Source: Erinaceus europaeus (lineage: Eukaryota > Chordata > Mammalia > Eulipotyphla > Erinaceidae). From it: a stretch of 64,000 nt of DNA. Below are positions 42,285 to 54,199 of the stretch, piece after piece (positions within the stretch are counted from its first letter, which is position 1; each line of letters begins with the position of its first letter). The position numbers were made by a program, and so were the translations under genes. Where the stretch lies: the NCBI RefSeq assembly GCF_950295315.1, contig NC_080172.1:113043512-113107511 (forward strand). The letters run 5' to 3'. Under the pieces are notes generated by a model that was given only the letters and a program-made list of their open reading frames with translations, made no database searches and had not been told where the DNA came from.

Positions 42285-43745
42285 TTTTTTTTTTGAGATT
42301 TTATTTTTTATTATTATTTTTATTTTTTAATTTATAAAAAGGAAACATTGACTAAACTATAGGATAAGAGGGATACAACTCCACATAATTCCCACCACCA
42401 ATTCTCCATATCCCCTCCCCTCCACTGATAGCTTTCCTATTTTTTAACCCTCTGGGAGTATGGACCTCAGGTCATTATAGGATGCAGAAGGTGGAAGGTC
42501 TGGCTTCTGTAATTGCTTTCCCACTGAACATGGGCATTAACAGGTTGATCCATACTCCCAGCCTGCCTCTCTCTTTCCCTAGTAGGGTGGGGCTCTGGGG
42601 AAGCAGAGCTCCAGGACATATTAGTGGGGCCCCTCTGTCTAGGGAACTCTGGTCGGCATCATGCTGGCATCTAGAACCTAGTGGCTGAAAAGAGTGTGAA
42701 CATACAAAGCCAAATAAATTGTTGAACAATCATGAATCTTAAGGCTGGAATAGTGCAGATGAAGAGTTGGGGGGGGTCCTCCATTTTGTAGAGAGCTAGT
42801 AGTCATATTTTAGTTAAATTACAAAGATGCTATGGCTATACTAGTTTTTTGGTTTTTGTTTTTTTTTCCCTGAGCCTGAAATCTGATAAGCAGATGGATC
42901 CAAGTTGTTGTCTGGGGAGATGATGTCATGGATGGAAAAGGAACAGAAATCTGGATCAGGGAAGAGAGTAGCTCTCTAATATGGCAAAGGGGCATAAATG
43001 TTTTTTACTATAAATCACATCGATTTGATTTAGTCTGGGACCTATATTGAGCTTAGGAGCCTATGTGACATCTGCATCCCTGTAGATCTGAGCTCACATT
43101 CTGTGGTCATGTGTAGGAACATTCCATGCTGCCCCAGTATCGACCTATCTTATTCAGGTGTAGCATAGAGGATGTTGTCCACCCTTCGGAGGATGGAACA
43201 TTCTACCATTGTTGATCCAAGTTGAGGGCAAGGTACTATGGGGGGGGCACAAAGGGATCTGTTTTGTTGTTATTGATAGAAATGACTGGTAACAATGTAG
43301 AGAGGGATTTATTCGAGATCTAGGCCCATCATGTCTGTTTCGGAATCTCAGGACTCCCCTAATAGGTCCCAAGCTGATGCAGTGGCCTGATAGTGACTAA
43401 AGAGTCATCATTAAAGTATGCCAGTCTGTTGCCCTTATTCAGCTTTTGCAGTCCTTGCTTTGCTAAGGTTATCTTTGGAGTGAGTGAGAGAACTGTAATA
43501 GGAAGTAGGTGAGGAGGGTATCTAAGTCTAAGTAGACACTATTTCATTAGGAACTTGATACTGATTCACTACAGACTATTGAGTACTTTTGCTTTCAGAT
43601 ATATATTTTGCCCTAGTTTATGGATACATGTGAACATATGCTCTGTCTACGGGGGCCTGGCCTATATCTAGGTTTTGGGACTTTGTTATGAAGTGAACTG
43701 CCTGGAATGGAATTAGAGAATACTATGAATGGAAAGGTCTCACAC
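42285..43745 (-). repeat. L1 3' UTR (long-UTR lineage), 5' truncated, minus
   Basis: T-rich 3' end, ggaaacattgactaaactat, aattcccaccaccaattctc, ctgggagtatggacctcagg, to ggttttgggactttgttatg. It lies inside an older minus-strand L1 (resuming at about 43762) and carries about 800 bases of UTR missing from the copy at 21446. Confidence 0.85.
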
Positions 43746-43761
43746 AAGTATTCATTTATTT

Positions 43762-44020
43762 TTATTATTTTTGTCTTCCTTGCAATTGGACCTGTGTCAT
43801 TAAAGATGCATATAAAACTTAGATGGGAAAGAGTTCTGCCATTATTTTCCTCTAAGTATTTGATAGTTTCTAATCTAACATCTAAGCTCTGATCCATTTG
43901 GAATTTACTTTTTTTGTGTACTTTGCTGATAATTCTTTGCCAGGGGGCTGCCCTGTGCATTTCAGCTTATATGGTAGCACCAGGCTCTACTATGTGATCC
44001 TTTGCCAAATAATACACACC
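43762..44020 (-). repeat. L1 ORF2 fragment, minus, continuation
   Basis: gtcttccttgcaattggacc and aagtatttgatagtttctaa correspond to L1 ORF2 upstream of the 41507-42284 piece. About 300 bases of ORF2 are missing at the insertion point. Confidence 0.75.
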
Positions 44021-44028
44021 ATACCATA

Positions 44029-44088
<60 letters not shown>
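44029..44088. repeat. (CA)n microsatellite
   Basis: About 58 bases of uninterrupted CA preceded by accataccatacc. Confidence 0.95.
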
Positions 44089-44089
<1 letters not shown>

Positions 44090-44228
44090 AGGTATAGGCT
44101 ACATTTCCAAGTACTTTGCTCTGTCTATTCTAGAGTCCTAATTATTTTCTGGGCTTGTTACTCTGACCATTCTGACTGTTGAAATGCTAGTGTGTGATAA
44201 CCTCCTTTATTAAAATAAGCAGTGCTGG

Positions 44229-44571
44229 AGCCCGGAAGTAGCACAGCAGGTTAAGCATACATGGCATGAAGTGCAATGACCAGCATAAAGATCCCGGTTC
44301 AAGTCCCCATTCCCCATCTGCAGGGGTGAGGGGTGTCACTTCACAAGCAGAAAAGCAGGTTTGCAAGTGTCTAGCTTTCCCTCTCCCCTCTGTCTTTCCT
44401 TCCTGTTTTCATTTCTCTCTGTCTTATCCTGCAACAACAGCAATAACAACAATAACAACAAGAAAAAATGGAAAAAATTTTTCCAACAAAATGGCCTCCA
44501 GGAGCAATAGAGTCATAATGCAGGCACTGAGCCCCACTGATAACCCTGGAGGCAAAATAAATAAATAAATA
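44229..44571 (+). repeat. SINE type AB (composite tail), plus
   Basis: gagcccggaagtagcacagc, ggttcaagtccccattcccc, then a CAA/AACAAC tract followed by aatggcctccaggagcaata and gcaggcactgagccccactg, then (AATA)n. Both tail modules are present in the order B then A. Confidence 0.92.
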
Positions 44572-45187
44572 AGCAAACAGTCCTTGTAATATTGGCGCCA
44601 TGTATCAGGGTCACAGTAGAGATTTTTGAAGGTACTTTTGGCTTGGGGTAGTCAAAGAATTAATCTAAGGGATGGGTTTTGCTGGAAAGCTTCATGTTAT
44701 TGAAAATACATTTTTTTTGGGCTCTGAAACAATACAGAAAACTTTTGGATCCATGCAAAACCAAACTAGATGGTATATAGACAGTTGTATTGACTACAGT
44801 GGATCCACCACAAATACAATATTGAAATGTTAAGTTCTAATACCTGTGACTCATTTAGAAATCTTAGATGTACTCAAGGGTAAGATGAGACCATTAGGCT
44901 GAACCTTAATCCAATACGTCTGATGGCCTCCTAGAAAGAGGAAAGGAGTATTTCTGTATGGGCATATAAGAATAAATCCTAAAAGGTCTCCAAATTTTAT
45001 TTTAATTATTTTTTTTCTTTTATTGTATTTACACAAAAATACACTTTAGCTGAATCTATTATGGTAATACTCTCACAATATATAAAAATCAAACCTTTGT
45101 ATTCTGTTTCTCAGTGATCCTGGGGGGATAAAGAAAGAAAAACAAAAATCAGAGACAGATGCATAGACAAATCCACAGGTGGGAGGA
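44572..45187. other. No recognisable feature
   Basis: Unique-looking AT-rich DNA. No exon is supported. Confidence 0.5.
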
Positions 45188-45393
45188 CTGGGTGGTGGGG
45201 AACCTGGTTGAGAGCATGTTTCAATGTACAAGGTCTGGGGTTCAAGCCCCCAGTCCCCACCTGCATGGGGAAGGCAATGCAATTGGTGAAGCAGGACTGT
45301 AGGCAGAGCTCTCTCTCTCTCTTATCTCCCTTTTCCTCTTGATTTCTGGCTGTCTCTACCCAATAAATAAATAAAGATAATAAAAAAGATATA
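45188..45393 (+). repeat. SINE type C, plus
   Basis: gactgggtggtggggaacct, B box gggttcaagcccccagtccc, then cccaataaataaataaagat. Confidence 0.92.
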
Positions 45394-46252
45394 TAAAAGA
45401 GAGGGGGAGAGAGAAGGGTTGGGGAGAGAAATCTCCATGTGAATATGGAGGCAGAAATTCCTCCAAACAACATCAGGGAATTGCTAGAGTTCTGGTTATC
45501 ATTAGGAGTAGGAGCAAAGCATGAAACTGGTGCCCTCTCTGAGGCCTCAAAAGAAGCCAGCTCTGCGGATACTTAGAGGGTTTAGCTTTCAGGATAGTGA
45601 GACAATATATTTCTGTCTTGCTTTCTTTTGATAAGTACAGAGGTGTAATAGGGCAGAGAATGAGAGAATAAGAGAGACACCACAACACTGAAGCTTCCTT
45701 CCTTCAGTGTGGAGAGTGCTGAGTTTGGACTTTTGTTACCCACATGGCAGAACAGAGCCCTATCCAAGTGACTTTTTTGCATGTCTGCCTGGCTGTGGAA
45801 TTTTGTTATGACAATCCTATAAAAGTTTGGGACAATGCTTAAAGAGATGATGGAATTCTGGATCTTTCATTGTTAACTGTGACTTAACAATCACATGTTA
45901 CTGACATTAAGCAACTAGACACTCTTGCAGAACCCCAAACTCTATTTCCCTAGAATGAAACATAGTTTGTGATTTTTCCATGTGTCTGAGCAATTACTGT
46001 ATCATTTGCTTTTTCTGATAGACATGAGTCCCATTCATGCCAAATAGATACTCAGTCAGCATTTGTTTAAATGTCTTGGCCAAATCATTTATAATTTCTG
46101 AGTCTCAGTTTCCCTATCTAGACAGGAGAAATATTTTGTTGTTGTAGTTGGTCAATGTGAGCACTGAATGAGATGCTACATGCATAGAATGAGTCATAGC
46201 ATGTAGTGATTGCACATACCTGTATCTCGGCTTGATGCCTTTCTTGTGTCCT
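45394..46252. other. No recognisable feature
   Basis: Unique-looking. A short gagggggagagagaag tract at its left edge belongs to the SINE tail. No exon is supported. Confidence 0.5.
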
Positions 46253-46445
46253 TTTTATTATTTTTAAAAAATGTGTTATTTATTTTACAAAGAGAGAAAT
46301 TTAGAGGGAAAGGATATAGAGAGGGGAAGAGACAGAGAGACACCTGCAGCCCTGCTTAACTACTCATAAAGCTTTTCCCTGGTGGGGGCCAGGGGCTTGA
46401 ACCTGGGTCCTTGTGCACTGTAACCAGTACACCATTGCCTGGCCT
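46253..46445 (-). repeat. SINE type C, minus
   Basis: tgtgttatttattttacaaa, ggcttgaacctgggtccttg, and gtacaccattgcctggcctcc. A short TSD ttgtgtcc flanks both sides (about 46244 and 46450). Confidence 0.88.
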
Positions 46446-46847
46446 CCTTTTGTGTCCATCTTTAAAAGACTGGGTGCCACATGAAGCTTTAGGCATGCAC
46501 ACCTTATCAGAATCCTGGATCTGTACATAGCAGTCTGCAAAACTTGTTTTGACAACCTCAGGTAACAATTTGTCATTAAGAGCTACACTTGAAGTTTGAC
46601 ACTTCAGAGAAGGAAGCTTCCATGGTTTCTGAGACTTCATCACTGAACAACCCTAAAGATAAAAGAATGAACCTTCTCTAAAATTGCCTTTAGGACCATT
46701 CCTGTCACCCTGGGAAAAGCTAATGGATAGAACTATGTTGATGTTTTAATAGTTTGAGACCTTTACCCTAAGAAAAACCTTTTATCCAGCAAGGATTCAT
46801 TTACCTTAATTAAAACTGATCCAATGAATCTTTCCATCCCTTGGTGG

Positions 46848-46850
<3 letters not shown>
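46446..46850. other. No recognisable feature
   Basis: Unique-looking DNA including the 95-codon minus frame start. No known protein. Confidence 0.5.
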
Positions 46851-46891
<41 letters not shown>

Positions 46892-46907
46892 GTATATATA
46901 TATATAC
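46851..46907. repeat. (CA)n(TA)n microsatellite
   Basis: CA run passing into atatatgtatatatatatata, just left of the full-length L1. Confidence 0.95.
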
Positions 46908-46950
46908 TTCTTAATGGAAATTAAATTAAAGAACTCAGATGGGGCTACTG

Positions 46951-47246
46951 TGTCGCTTGGCGGTGGCGGGACGCAGAAAAAGGAGATTTGGAGCAGAAAG
47001 TGAACACAATCCTTTATTGTTGGGTCAGATGGGTGGTTAAGGCTACTTGGAGCCAGCCAAAATGGCCGTCCCCCGCTACTGCACCACTGGGCAAGAGAGA
47101 GAGAGTAGGAATGGAAGTGGGAGGGCTTTATAGGGCAACAACCAGGAGTGATGTGTTGGGACAGAATTGGTTGGTGAAAGCACCTGAGAATATCATGGGA
47201 AGTGGCAAAACCTGAGGGCAAAGTCTGCATGCATAATTTCCCAACA
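46951..47246 (-). mobile_element. Solo LTR in L1 5' UTR, minus
   Basis: TGTCGCTTGGCGG to TTTCCCAACA in plus orientation (TG...CA), 296 bases. Perfect 6-base TSD ctactg at 46945-46950 and 47247-47252. On the minus strand it has a TATA-like ccctataaagcc region near 47130 and AATAAAGG near 47012. GC-rich U3/R segments (cgtcccccgctactg) are typical of an LTR. It is not alignable by eye with the LTR at 51834, so it is another family. No internal sequence remains. Confidence 0.93.
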
Positions 47247-48028
47247 CTACTGAGCAGCAGCAGCAGCTGTGTTTCTCTCCTTTCCTTTCCTGGGTCAACT
47301 AGGAATACCAAAGGAGACCACCTGGGACCTCAACAAGACAGGATTAGAATGAGTGCAGGAACCCAGTCACTGGTGAGTGCAAACATGTGTGGCTAATGGA
47401 CAGAGAGGAGCCTTGGGAGAGATTAAGTGATTGGTAACAGTCTGGAATTTTACCAGTTGAGACACCACCTCCAGTCTGTTTCACCAACAAAAAGATGACT
47501 AAAGGTTAGAAAGGACTCCCCTAAGACTCACCAAATACAACTCTGAGTCTCTACTGCTACTGCCTTCAGAATCTGGAGCAGGAAGGGGGGAGGGCTATGA
47601 TGACACCAGGGGACAGAGAACTCACCAGGAAACTCAGGAGAAGATCTATAATTTGGTGGCCTAGCAGTGGGGCTGTGAGAGTCTCTTTGCATAACCACTG
47701 GATTATCTCAGCCACAACCTGTCTTATCTCTTGCTCAGGAGTCAGTGATTAAGCTAAGAAGCCTACTTATAGTTTAAAAGCCCTCAGGCTACCATAGCTA
47801 CAAGGAAGAAAAAGCACAAAAGAGGCTTTTAAGGCACTGTGCTCCAACTCAGGGATTAAAATACTATTGAAAATACCATCAATTTCCACAACTGTGAACC
47901 CTTTAATTACCTTACTTAGACACAAGTGAATCCAGACAAGAGTGATCAGTAATTTAAAAAGTACTGAGAGAGGGACCTCATAGCATATTCTATAAAAAGT
48001 TAAACCAACCAGAAGAAATATTGGATAA

Positions 48029-48880
48029 ATGAACCAGGACAAGAGTCCAGCTAAAAGACCCCCAAAGGGTGAAGCACAAAATAATGAGGTCAACATCCAA
48101 ACACTAGTTAAGGAAATAATCACAGGAGTGAGTAAAGTGTTTGAAAGAATTGTCATCAGAAATGTAGAAACAACAAATGAGACTCTGGAAGTAAACACTA
48201 ATTATCTCAAGGTTATTAGAGAGCTGAAAGCTGAAATAGCTGAGCTAAGAACATAACTAGCTGAACAAGCTAAAACAGTATCAGAACAGGATAACAAAAT
48301 AGATGAACTTCAGAAAATAGTAGAGGGAAGAGAGAATAGAATCAATGAGGCTGAAGACAGAATTAGCAAGATTGAGGACGAATTAGAGACAACTTAAAGA
48401 GAAGTAAGAAATTTCAAAAAGTGTTTAAGAGATACTGAAAACAACAACAGAGTCCTATGGGATGACTTCAAAAGAAATAATATATGTATTATTGGCTTAC
48501 CAGAGGAAGAAAGAGAGGGAGGGGAAGAAAGCAATCTTCAGAACAGAAGAGCTGAGAACTTCTTTAGTCTATACAACATAAAAGAGTCTCAAACAGAATT
48601 AACCCAGACTTAAAAACATGAAGACACATCATATTAAAAAATAGAAAGGAATAAGGATAAAGAAATGATCCTGAAGGCTGCAAGAGAAAAACAAAGAGTT
48701 ACCTACAGAGGAAAACCCAAGATTAGCAGCAGACTTCTCCACACAATCACTACAGGCCAGAAGAGAATGGCAAGATATCTAGTGAGTTCTCAATGAGAAA
48801 GTGTTTCAACTAAGACTACTTTATCCTGCTAGACTGTCATTCAGACTAGATGGAGGCATAAAAACCTTCTCAGACAAGAA
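48029..48880 (+). pseudogene. L1 ORF1 pseudogene
   Basis: ORF1 proteins of L1 are RNA-binding chaperones with a coiled coil, an RRM and a C-terminal domain. Here the start region (MNQDKSPAKRPPKGEAQNNE) leads into a heptad-rich stretch (YLKVIRELKAEIAELRT) ending in a stop at about 48256. The frame then continues with EGRENRINEAEDRISKIEDE (coiled coil), NNICIIGLPEEEREG (RRM-like) and ILKAAREKQRVTYRGKPKIS (C-terminal domain). At least two in-frame stops and later frame changes kill it. Confidence 0.88.
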
Positions 48881-49049
48881 TCAGTGGAAAGAATGAACTA
48901 TCACCAAACCTGTCCTGAAAAGAAGTTCTGAAAGGTCTCTAACAAACAGTCAGACCACCATAAATATGCCCTATATCAGAACACTCCAAAAATCTACAAG
49001 AATGGCCTTAAAATATCTTTGATATAAATCCATGTGAATGACCTGAATT

Positions 49050-52000
49050 CACCTAATAAAAGGGACATAGTAGGAAGATGGATCAGAAAACACAACCCAA
49101 CAATATGCTGTGTACAGGAAATCCACTAACTCAAAAAGACAATCACAGACTCAAAGTGAAAGTATGGAAAACTATCATACAAGCCAATAGCCCACAAAAA
49201 AGGGCAGGAACAGCTATTATATCTGACACAATATATTTTAAAATAAATAAAATTAAAATAGATAGGGATGGACATTACTTAATGATCAGAAGATCTGTCA
49301 ATCAATAGGACTTAACAATTATTAACATCTATGTACCCAGTGAGAAGCCACCCAAATACAGCAAACATCTACTGAAAGAGCTGCAGCAATATATTAACAG
49401 CAACATAGTTATAGTAGGGGACTTCACCACCCCACTCTCTTAGCTTGACAGATCATCCAGACAGAAAATAAATAAAGACATAAGGGAGCAAAATGAAGAG
49501 ATAGATAAACTAGAACTTTTGGACATTTTCAAAGTCATTCATCCCAAGAAACTGGAATACACATTTTATTCGAGTTCACATGGGTCATTCCCAAGGATAG
49601 ACCATATGTTAGGCCACAAAGACAGCATCAGCAAATTCAAGACCATTGAAATCATTGCAACTATCTTCTCAGACCATAGTGAAATCAAACTAACACTTAA
49701 CAATCAACAAAAGATTATTAATAGTTCCCAAATGTGGAAGCTCAATAGTACATTACTTAACAACTACTGGGTCAAAGTGGAAATAAAGGAAGAAATAAAA
49801 TTTTTTTGAGAGTTCAATGAAAATGAAGACACAAACTATCAAAATATTTGGGACACAGCTAAGGCAGTACTGAGATGGAAGTTCATAGCCATACAGAAAA
49901 CATTAGGAAAAAAGAAAAGCACAAACAACCTGAGTTCACACCTTAAAGACCTAGAAAAAGAAGAACAAAGGAACCCTAACACAACTGGAAGGACAAAAGT
50001 CACTAAACTTAGGGCAGAAATCAATAACATTGAAAATAAGAAAAGCATACAAAACATCAATGAAAGTAAATGTTGGTTCTTTGTAAGAGTGAACAAAATC
50101 AACAAACCTTTACCCAGATTCACAAAATGAAAAAGGCAGAAGATCCAAATAAATTGGATCATAAATGAAAGAGGAGATATCACAACAGACACTGTAGAAA
50201 TTCAGCATATCATGTGAGACTTCTATGAACAACTATATTCCACCAAGCTAGAGAACCTGGAGGAAATGGATGATTTCCTAGATACCCACGAACTTCCAAA
50301 AATAAGTACAAAGGAACTAGATGACATGAACATCACAGCTAATGAAATTGAAACAGTTATCAAAAATCTTCCCTAAAATAAAAGTCCTGGACCAGATGGT
50401 TTTACAAATGATTTCTACAAAGCCTTCAAAGAAGAACTAATACCTATATTTTTAAAAGTCTTCCGGAAGACTGAAGAGACTGGAATTTATTCCTGCTTCT
50501 ATGAAGCTAACATCATTTTGATACCAAAAGCAGACAGGGGACACAACCAAAAAAGAAAACAACAGACAAATATCTCTGATGAATATAGATGCTAAAATAT
50601 TGAACAAAATTCTAGCCAACTGGATATAGCAGTATATTAAAGATTGTTCATCATGACCAAGTGGAGTTTATCCCAGGGATGGAAGGTTGGGTTAATATAC
50701 GTAAACTAATCCATGTGATCCACCACATCAATAAAAGCGAGACCAAAAGTCACATGGTCATATCAATAGATGCAGAGAAAGCCTTTGACAAAACCCAAAG
50801 TCCCTTTATGATCAAAATACTGCAAAAAATGGGAATAGAGTAAAAATTCCTGAAGATAATGGAGTCTATATATAGCAAACCTACAGCCAACATCATACTC
50901 AGTGGTGAAAAACTTGAATCATTTCCCCTCAGATCAGGTACTAGACAGAGCTGCCCACTATCACCATTAATATTCAACATAGTGTTGGAAGTTATTGCCA
51001 CAGCAATCAGTCAGAAGCAAGGAATTAAAGGATACAGATTTGAAGAGAAGTAGTCAAACTCTCCCTATTTGTACATGACGTGATAGTATACATAGAAAAA
51101 CCTAAGGAATCCAGCAAGAAGCTTTTGAAAATCATCAGGCAATAAGTAAGGTGTCAGGCTACAAAATTAACATTCAGAAGTCAGTGGCATTCCTCTATGA
51201 AAACACTAATTTAGAAGAAGTTGAAATCCAGAAATCAATTAATTTTAGTATAGCAACAACAACAACAAAAAAACAATGAAATATCTAGGAATAACCCTAA
51301 CCAATGAAATGAAAGACTTGTATACTGAAAATTATGAGTCACTACTCAAGGATATTGAAAAAGATACAAAGACTTGGAAAGGTATTCCATGTTCATGGGT
51401 TGGAAGATTAACATCACCAAATGAATATACTACCCAGAGCCATATACAGATTTAATGCTGTGCCCATCAAGATCCCAACCACAATTTTAGGAGAATAGAA
51501 CAAAAGCTGCAAATGTTTATCCATAATCAGAACAGACCTAGACTTGCCAAAACAATCTTGAGAAAAAGAACAGAACTGGAGGCATCACACTCCCTGATCT
51601 CAAATTGTATTATAGGGCCATTGTCATCAGAACTGCTTGGTACTGGAGCATGAATAGACACACAGAACAGTGGAATAGAATTGAGAGCCCAGAAGTAAGC
51701 CCCCACACCTATGGACATCTAATCTTTGACAAAGGTGCCCAAACTATTAAATGGGGAAAGCAAAGTAAATTCCAAGTGGATCAATGACTTGGATGTTAGA
51801 CCAGAAACTATCAGATAGAGGAAAATATTGGTATGTTGTTTTCGCTGGGCTGGCTTCATGGGTGGGTAACAGACGACCTGGGACTCATGGTTGAGCTGTA
51901 GGCAGTATCTCTTTATTCATGCAGGACACAGCACAATTTAAGCCGAGCTAAGCTAAACTAACAACTACAAACAACAATCTTATATAATATACTAGCCCAG

Positions 52001-53020
52001 TAGGGTGGGAACAGGATGCGACGCAGAGAGGGTGGAGAGAAAAGTGACTGGTAAAAATCAGTGTGAGACAAGGAGAGGGGGCAGAGCAAAAACATATCAT
52101 GAACCAGTGGGGATTGAACCAATGCCCTGTAGTGGTTATGTAAATAGAATACAGTGGTTATGTAAATAGAATACAGTGTTAAGCAGGTGGTATTAAACCA
52201 ATGAAACAGAAGGGGTCTCATGCATACCAACATTGGTAGAACTCTTTTCCGCATAAATTTTAAAGACGTCTTCAATGAATTGAATCCAATTGCAAACAAG
52301 ACTAAAGCAAGCATAAACCTATGGGACTACATCAAATTAAAAAGCTTCTGCACAGCAGAAGAAACCAATATTCAAACCAAGAGACCCCTCACAATGGGAG
52401 AAGATCTTTACATGCCATATATCAGACAAGAGGCTAATGACCAAAATATATAAAGAGCTTGCCAAATTCAACAACAAGAAAACAAATAACCCCATCCAAA
52501 AATGGGGAGGGGACATGGACAGAATATTTATCACAGAAGAGACCCCAAAGGCCGAGAAACACATGAAAAAATGCTCCAAGTCTTTGATTGTCAGAGAAAT
52601 GCAAATGAAAACAACAATGAAATGTCACATAACTACTGTGAGAATGTCATACATCAGAAAAGATAACAGCAGCAAATGCTGGAGAGGTTGTGGGGTCAAA
52701 CAAACACTCCTGACTGCTGGTGGGAATGTCAGTTGGTCCACCCTCTGTGGAGAACATTCTTGACAATACTCAGAAGGCTAGAAATGGACCTACCCTATGA
52801 TTCTGCAATTCCTCTACTGGGGATATATCCTAAGGAACCCAACACACCCATCCAAAAAGATCTGTGTACACATATGTTCTTAGCAGCACAATTTGTAATA
52901 GCCAAACCTGGAAGCAACCCAGGTGTCCAACAACAGATGAGTAGCTGAGCAAGTTTGGTATATATACACAATGGAATACTACTTAGCTATAAAAAACGGT
53001 GACTTCACTGTTTTCAGCCG
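49050..53020 (+). pseudogene. L1 ORF2 pseudogene (endonuclease / reverse transcriptase)
   Basis: ORF2 nicks target DNA and reverse-transcribes L1 RNA. Visible blocks: endonuclease start near 49080 (RKHNPTICC in a shifted frame), the SDHSEIKLTL block near 49670, SPGPDGF near 50385, [20 protein letters not shown] near 50690, [11 protein letters not shown] near 50765, [20 protein letters not shown] near 50935, and the C-terminal cysteine region (SKCWRGCG ... CWWECQLVHPLW) near 52670-52740. The active-site motif reads FVHDV near 51070 instead of FADDM. Stops and frameshifts occur throughout, and a solo LTR splits it at 51834-52232. Confidence 0.9.
51834..52232 (-). mobile_element. Solo LTR in L1 ORF2, minus (related to the 27-29 kb ERV)
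   Basis: TGTTGTTTTCGCTGGGC to TGCATACCAACA, 399 bases, TG...CA ends. Perfect 6-base TSD ttggta at 51828-51833 and 52233-52238. The first 60 bases and the last 20 resemble the LTRs at 26882 and 28915 (gctggcttcatgggtgggta, ctctttattcatgcagg), so it belongs to the same or a sister family. A 22-base unit is duplicated in tandem at 52131-52152 and 52153-52174. AATAAAG on minus near 51910. Confidence 0.93.
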
Positions 53021-53344
53021 ATCTTGGATGGATCTTGAAAAATTCATGTTAAGTGAAATAAATCAGAAACAGAAGTATGAATATGGGATGATCTCACTCT
53101 CAGGCAGAAAAGAAAACACAAGTGGAACCTGAAATGGAGTTGGTGTATTGCACCAAAGTAAAAGACTCTGGGGTAGGTGTGTGGGGGGAGAATATATGTC
53201 CAAAAAGGTTGACAGAGGACCTAGTGGGGGTTGTATTGTTATATGGAAAACTGGGAAATGTTATGTATATACAAACTATTGTATTTATTGTTGAATGTAA
53301 AACATTAATTCCCCAATAAAGAAATTTAAAAAATTAAAGAACTC

Positions 53345-53741
53345 TTCCTTCTTCAAATAAATCCTTTGTTTTATCCAGCAGAAAAGACTGGTGGCTAGTA
53401 TCTGTCCATTAAACATAAGTATTAATTAAAATGTCTATGAGTGGTGTCTATGTCCAATTACTCCTAAAAATCAACCTGCCACTTGGGGCTTCCTTATTGG
53501 AAATGACCCTGGATTATAACATTTTATCTATAGTAGGAGCCCTGAGTGCCTCCCTGGGATACACACAAAAAAGAAAACTTTAGAACCATTTTGCTAAATC
53601 AACATCACACAGCTTGGCTTCTTCCCAATGACCTGCCCCTTCCTACGCTGATACACATTCTTAGGATGATTTAAATCATCCAACCCACAGATCAAATCCA
53701 TTCCTCTCTTCTTGTTTTTGTAGAACTGCAAGCTAAGATAA
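53345..53741. other. Unique interval containing one arm of a 79-base duplication
   Basis: No repeat family was recognised. Positions 53601-53679 recur at 54593-54671. Confidence 0.6.
53601..53679 (+). repeat. 79-base local direct duplication, copy 1
   Basis: Begins aacatcacacagcttggctt and ends aggatgatttaaatcat. It aligns without gaps to 54593-54671 with five differences. Confidence 0.9.
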
Positions 53742-53959
53742 TTTATTTGTTTATTTATTTTATTATCTTTATCTATTGGATAGAGTCAGTCAGAAATTGA
53801 GAGGGAAGGGAGAGATAGCAAGGAAGGAGTCAGGGAGACACCTGCAGCACTGCTTCACCACTCACAAAGCTTTCCCCCTGTAGGTGAGGAATGGGGGCTT
53901 AAACCCAGGTCCTTGTACATTGCAACGTGTGCACTCAGCCTGGTGCACCACCTGGCCCT
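53742..53959 (-). repeat. SINE type C, minus
   Basis: ttatttgtttatttatttta, gtcagtcagaaattgagagg, gcttaaacccaggtccttgt, and tgcaccacctggccc. Confidence 0.92.
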
Positions 53960-54157
53960 ATCATTTTTCTGTGATTGAAAAAAATAAATCTAAAGGATGG
54001 TGCCATTGCATGGCACTTAAAATTTATATAAAAATGACATTTCAGTATCTATGAATACAGTTTTTATAGACAGTCATCTACAGTTATTTATTTACTTATT
54101 GTGGATGGTCTAACCTGGTTTCAGTGAATTTTGTGACTGCCTGAAGCACAGCTGGAG

Positions 54158-54160
<3 letters not shown>

Positions 54161-54196
<36 letters not shown>
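54161..54196. repeat. (CA)n microsatellite
   Basis: Uninterrupted CA run. Confidence 0.95.

Positions 54197-54199
<3 letters not shown>

Larger units (their letters stand above)
46937..53330 (+). mobile_element. Full-length, dead L1 retrotransposon, plus
   Basis: The element is bounded by a perfect 14-base TSD, aaattaaagaactc, at 46923-46936 and 53331-53344. Order: 5' UTR (46937-about 48000, interrupted by a solo LTR), ORF1 region (about 48029-48880), spacer, ORF2 region (about 49050-53020, interrupted by a second solo LTR), 3' UTR with AATAAA at 53315-53320. Without the two LTRs and their duplications it is about 5.7 kb, close to a normal mammalian L1. Both ORFs contain many stops and frameshifts, so it cannot encode working proteins. 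Confidence 0.93.

Noticed and set aside
46763..47311. 182-codon minus-strand frame
   Set aside because: It runs through a solo LTR and a CA/TA microsatellite (poly Tyr-Ile, Cys-Val). No family resemblance.
52131..52174. Short direct repeats considered as a CRISPR-like array
   Set aside because: Only two adjacent 22-base copies without spacers, inside an LTR of a vertebrate genome.
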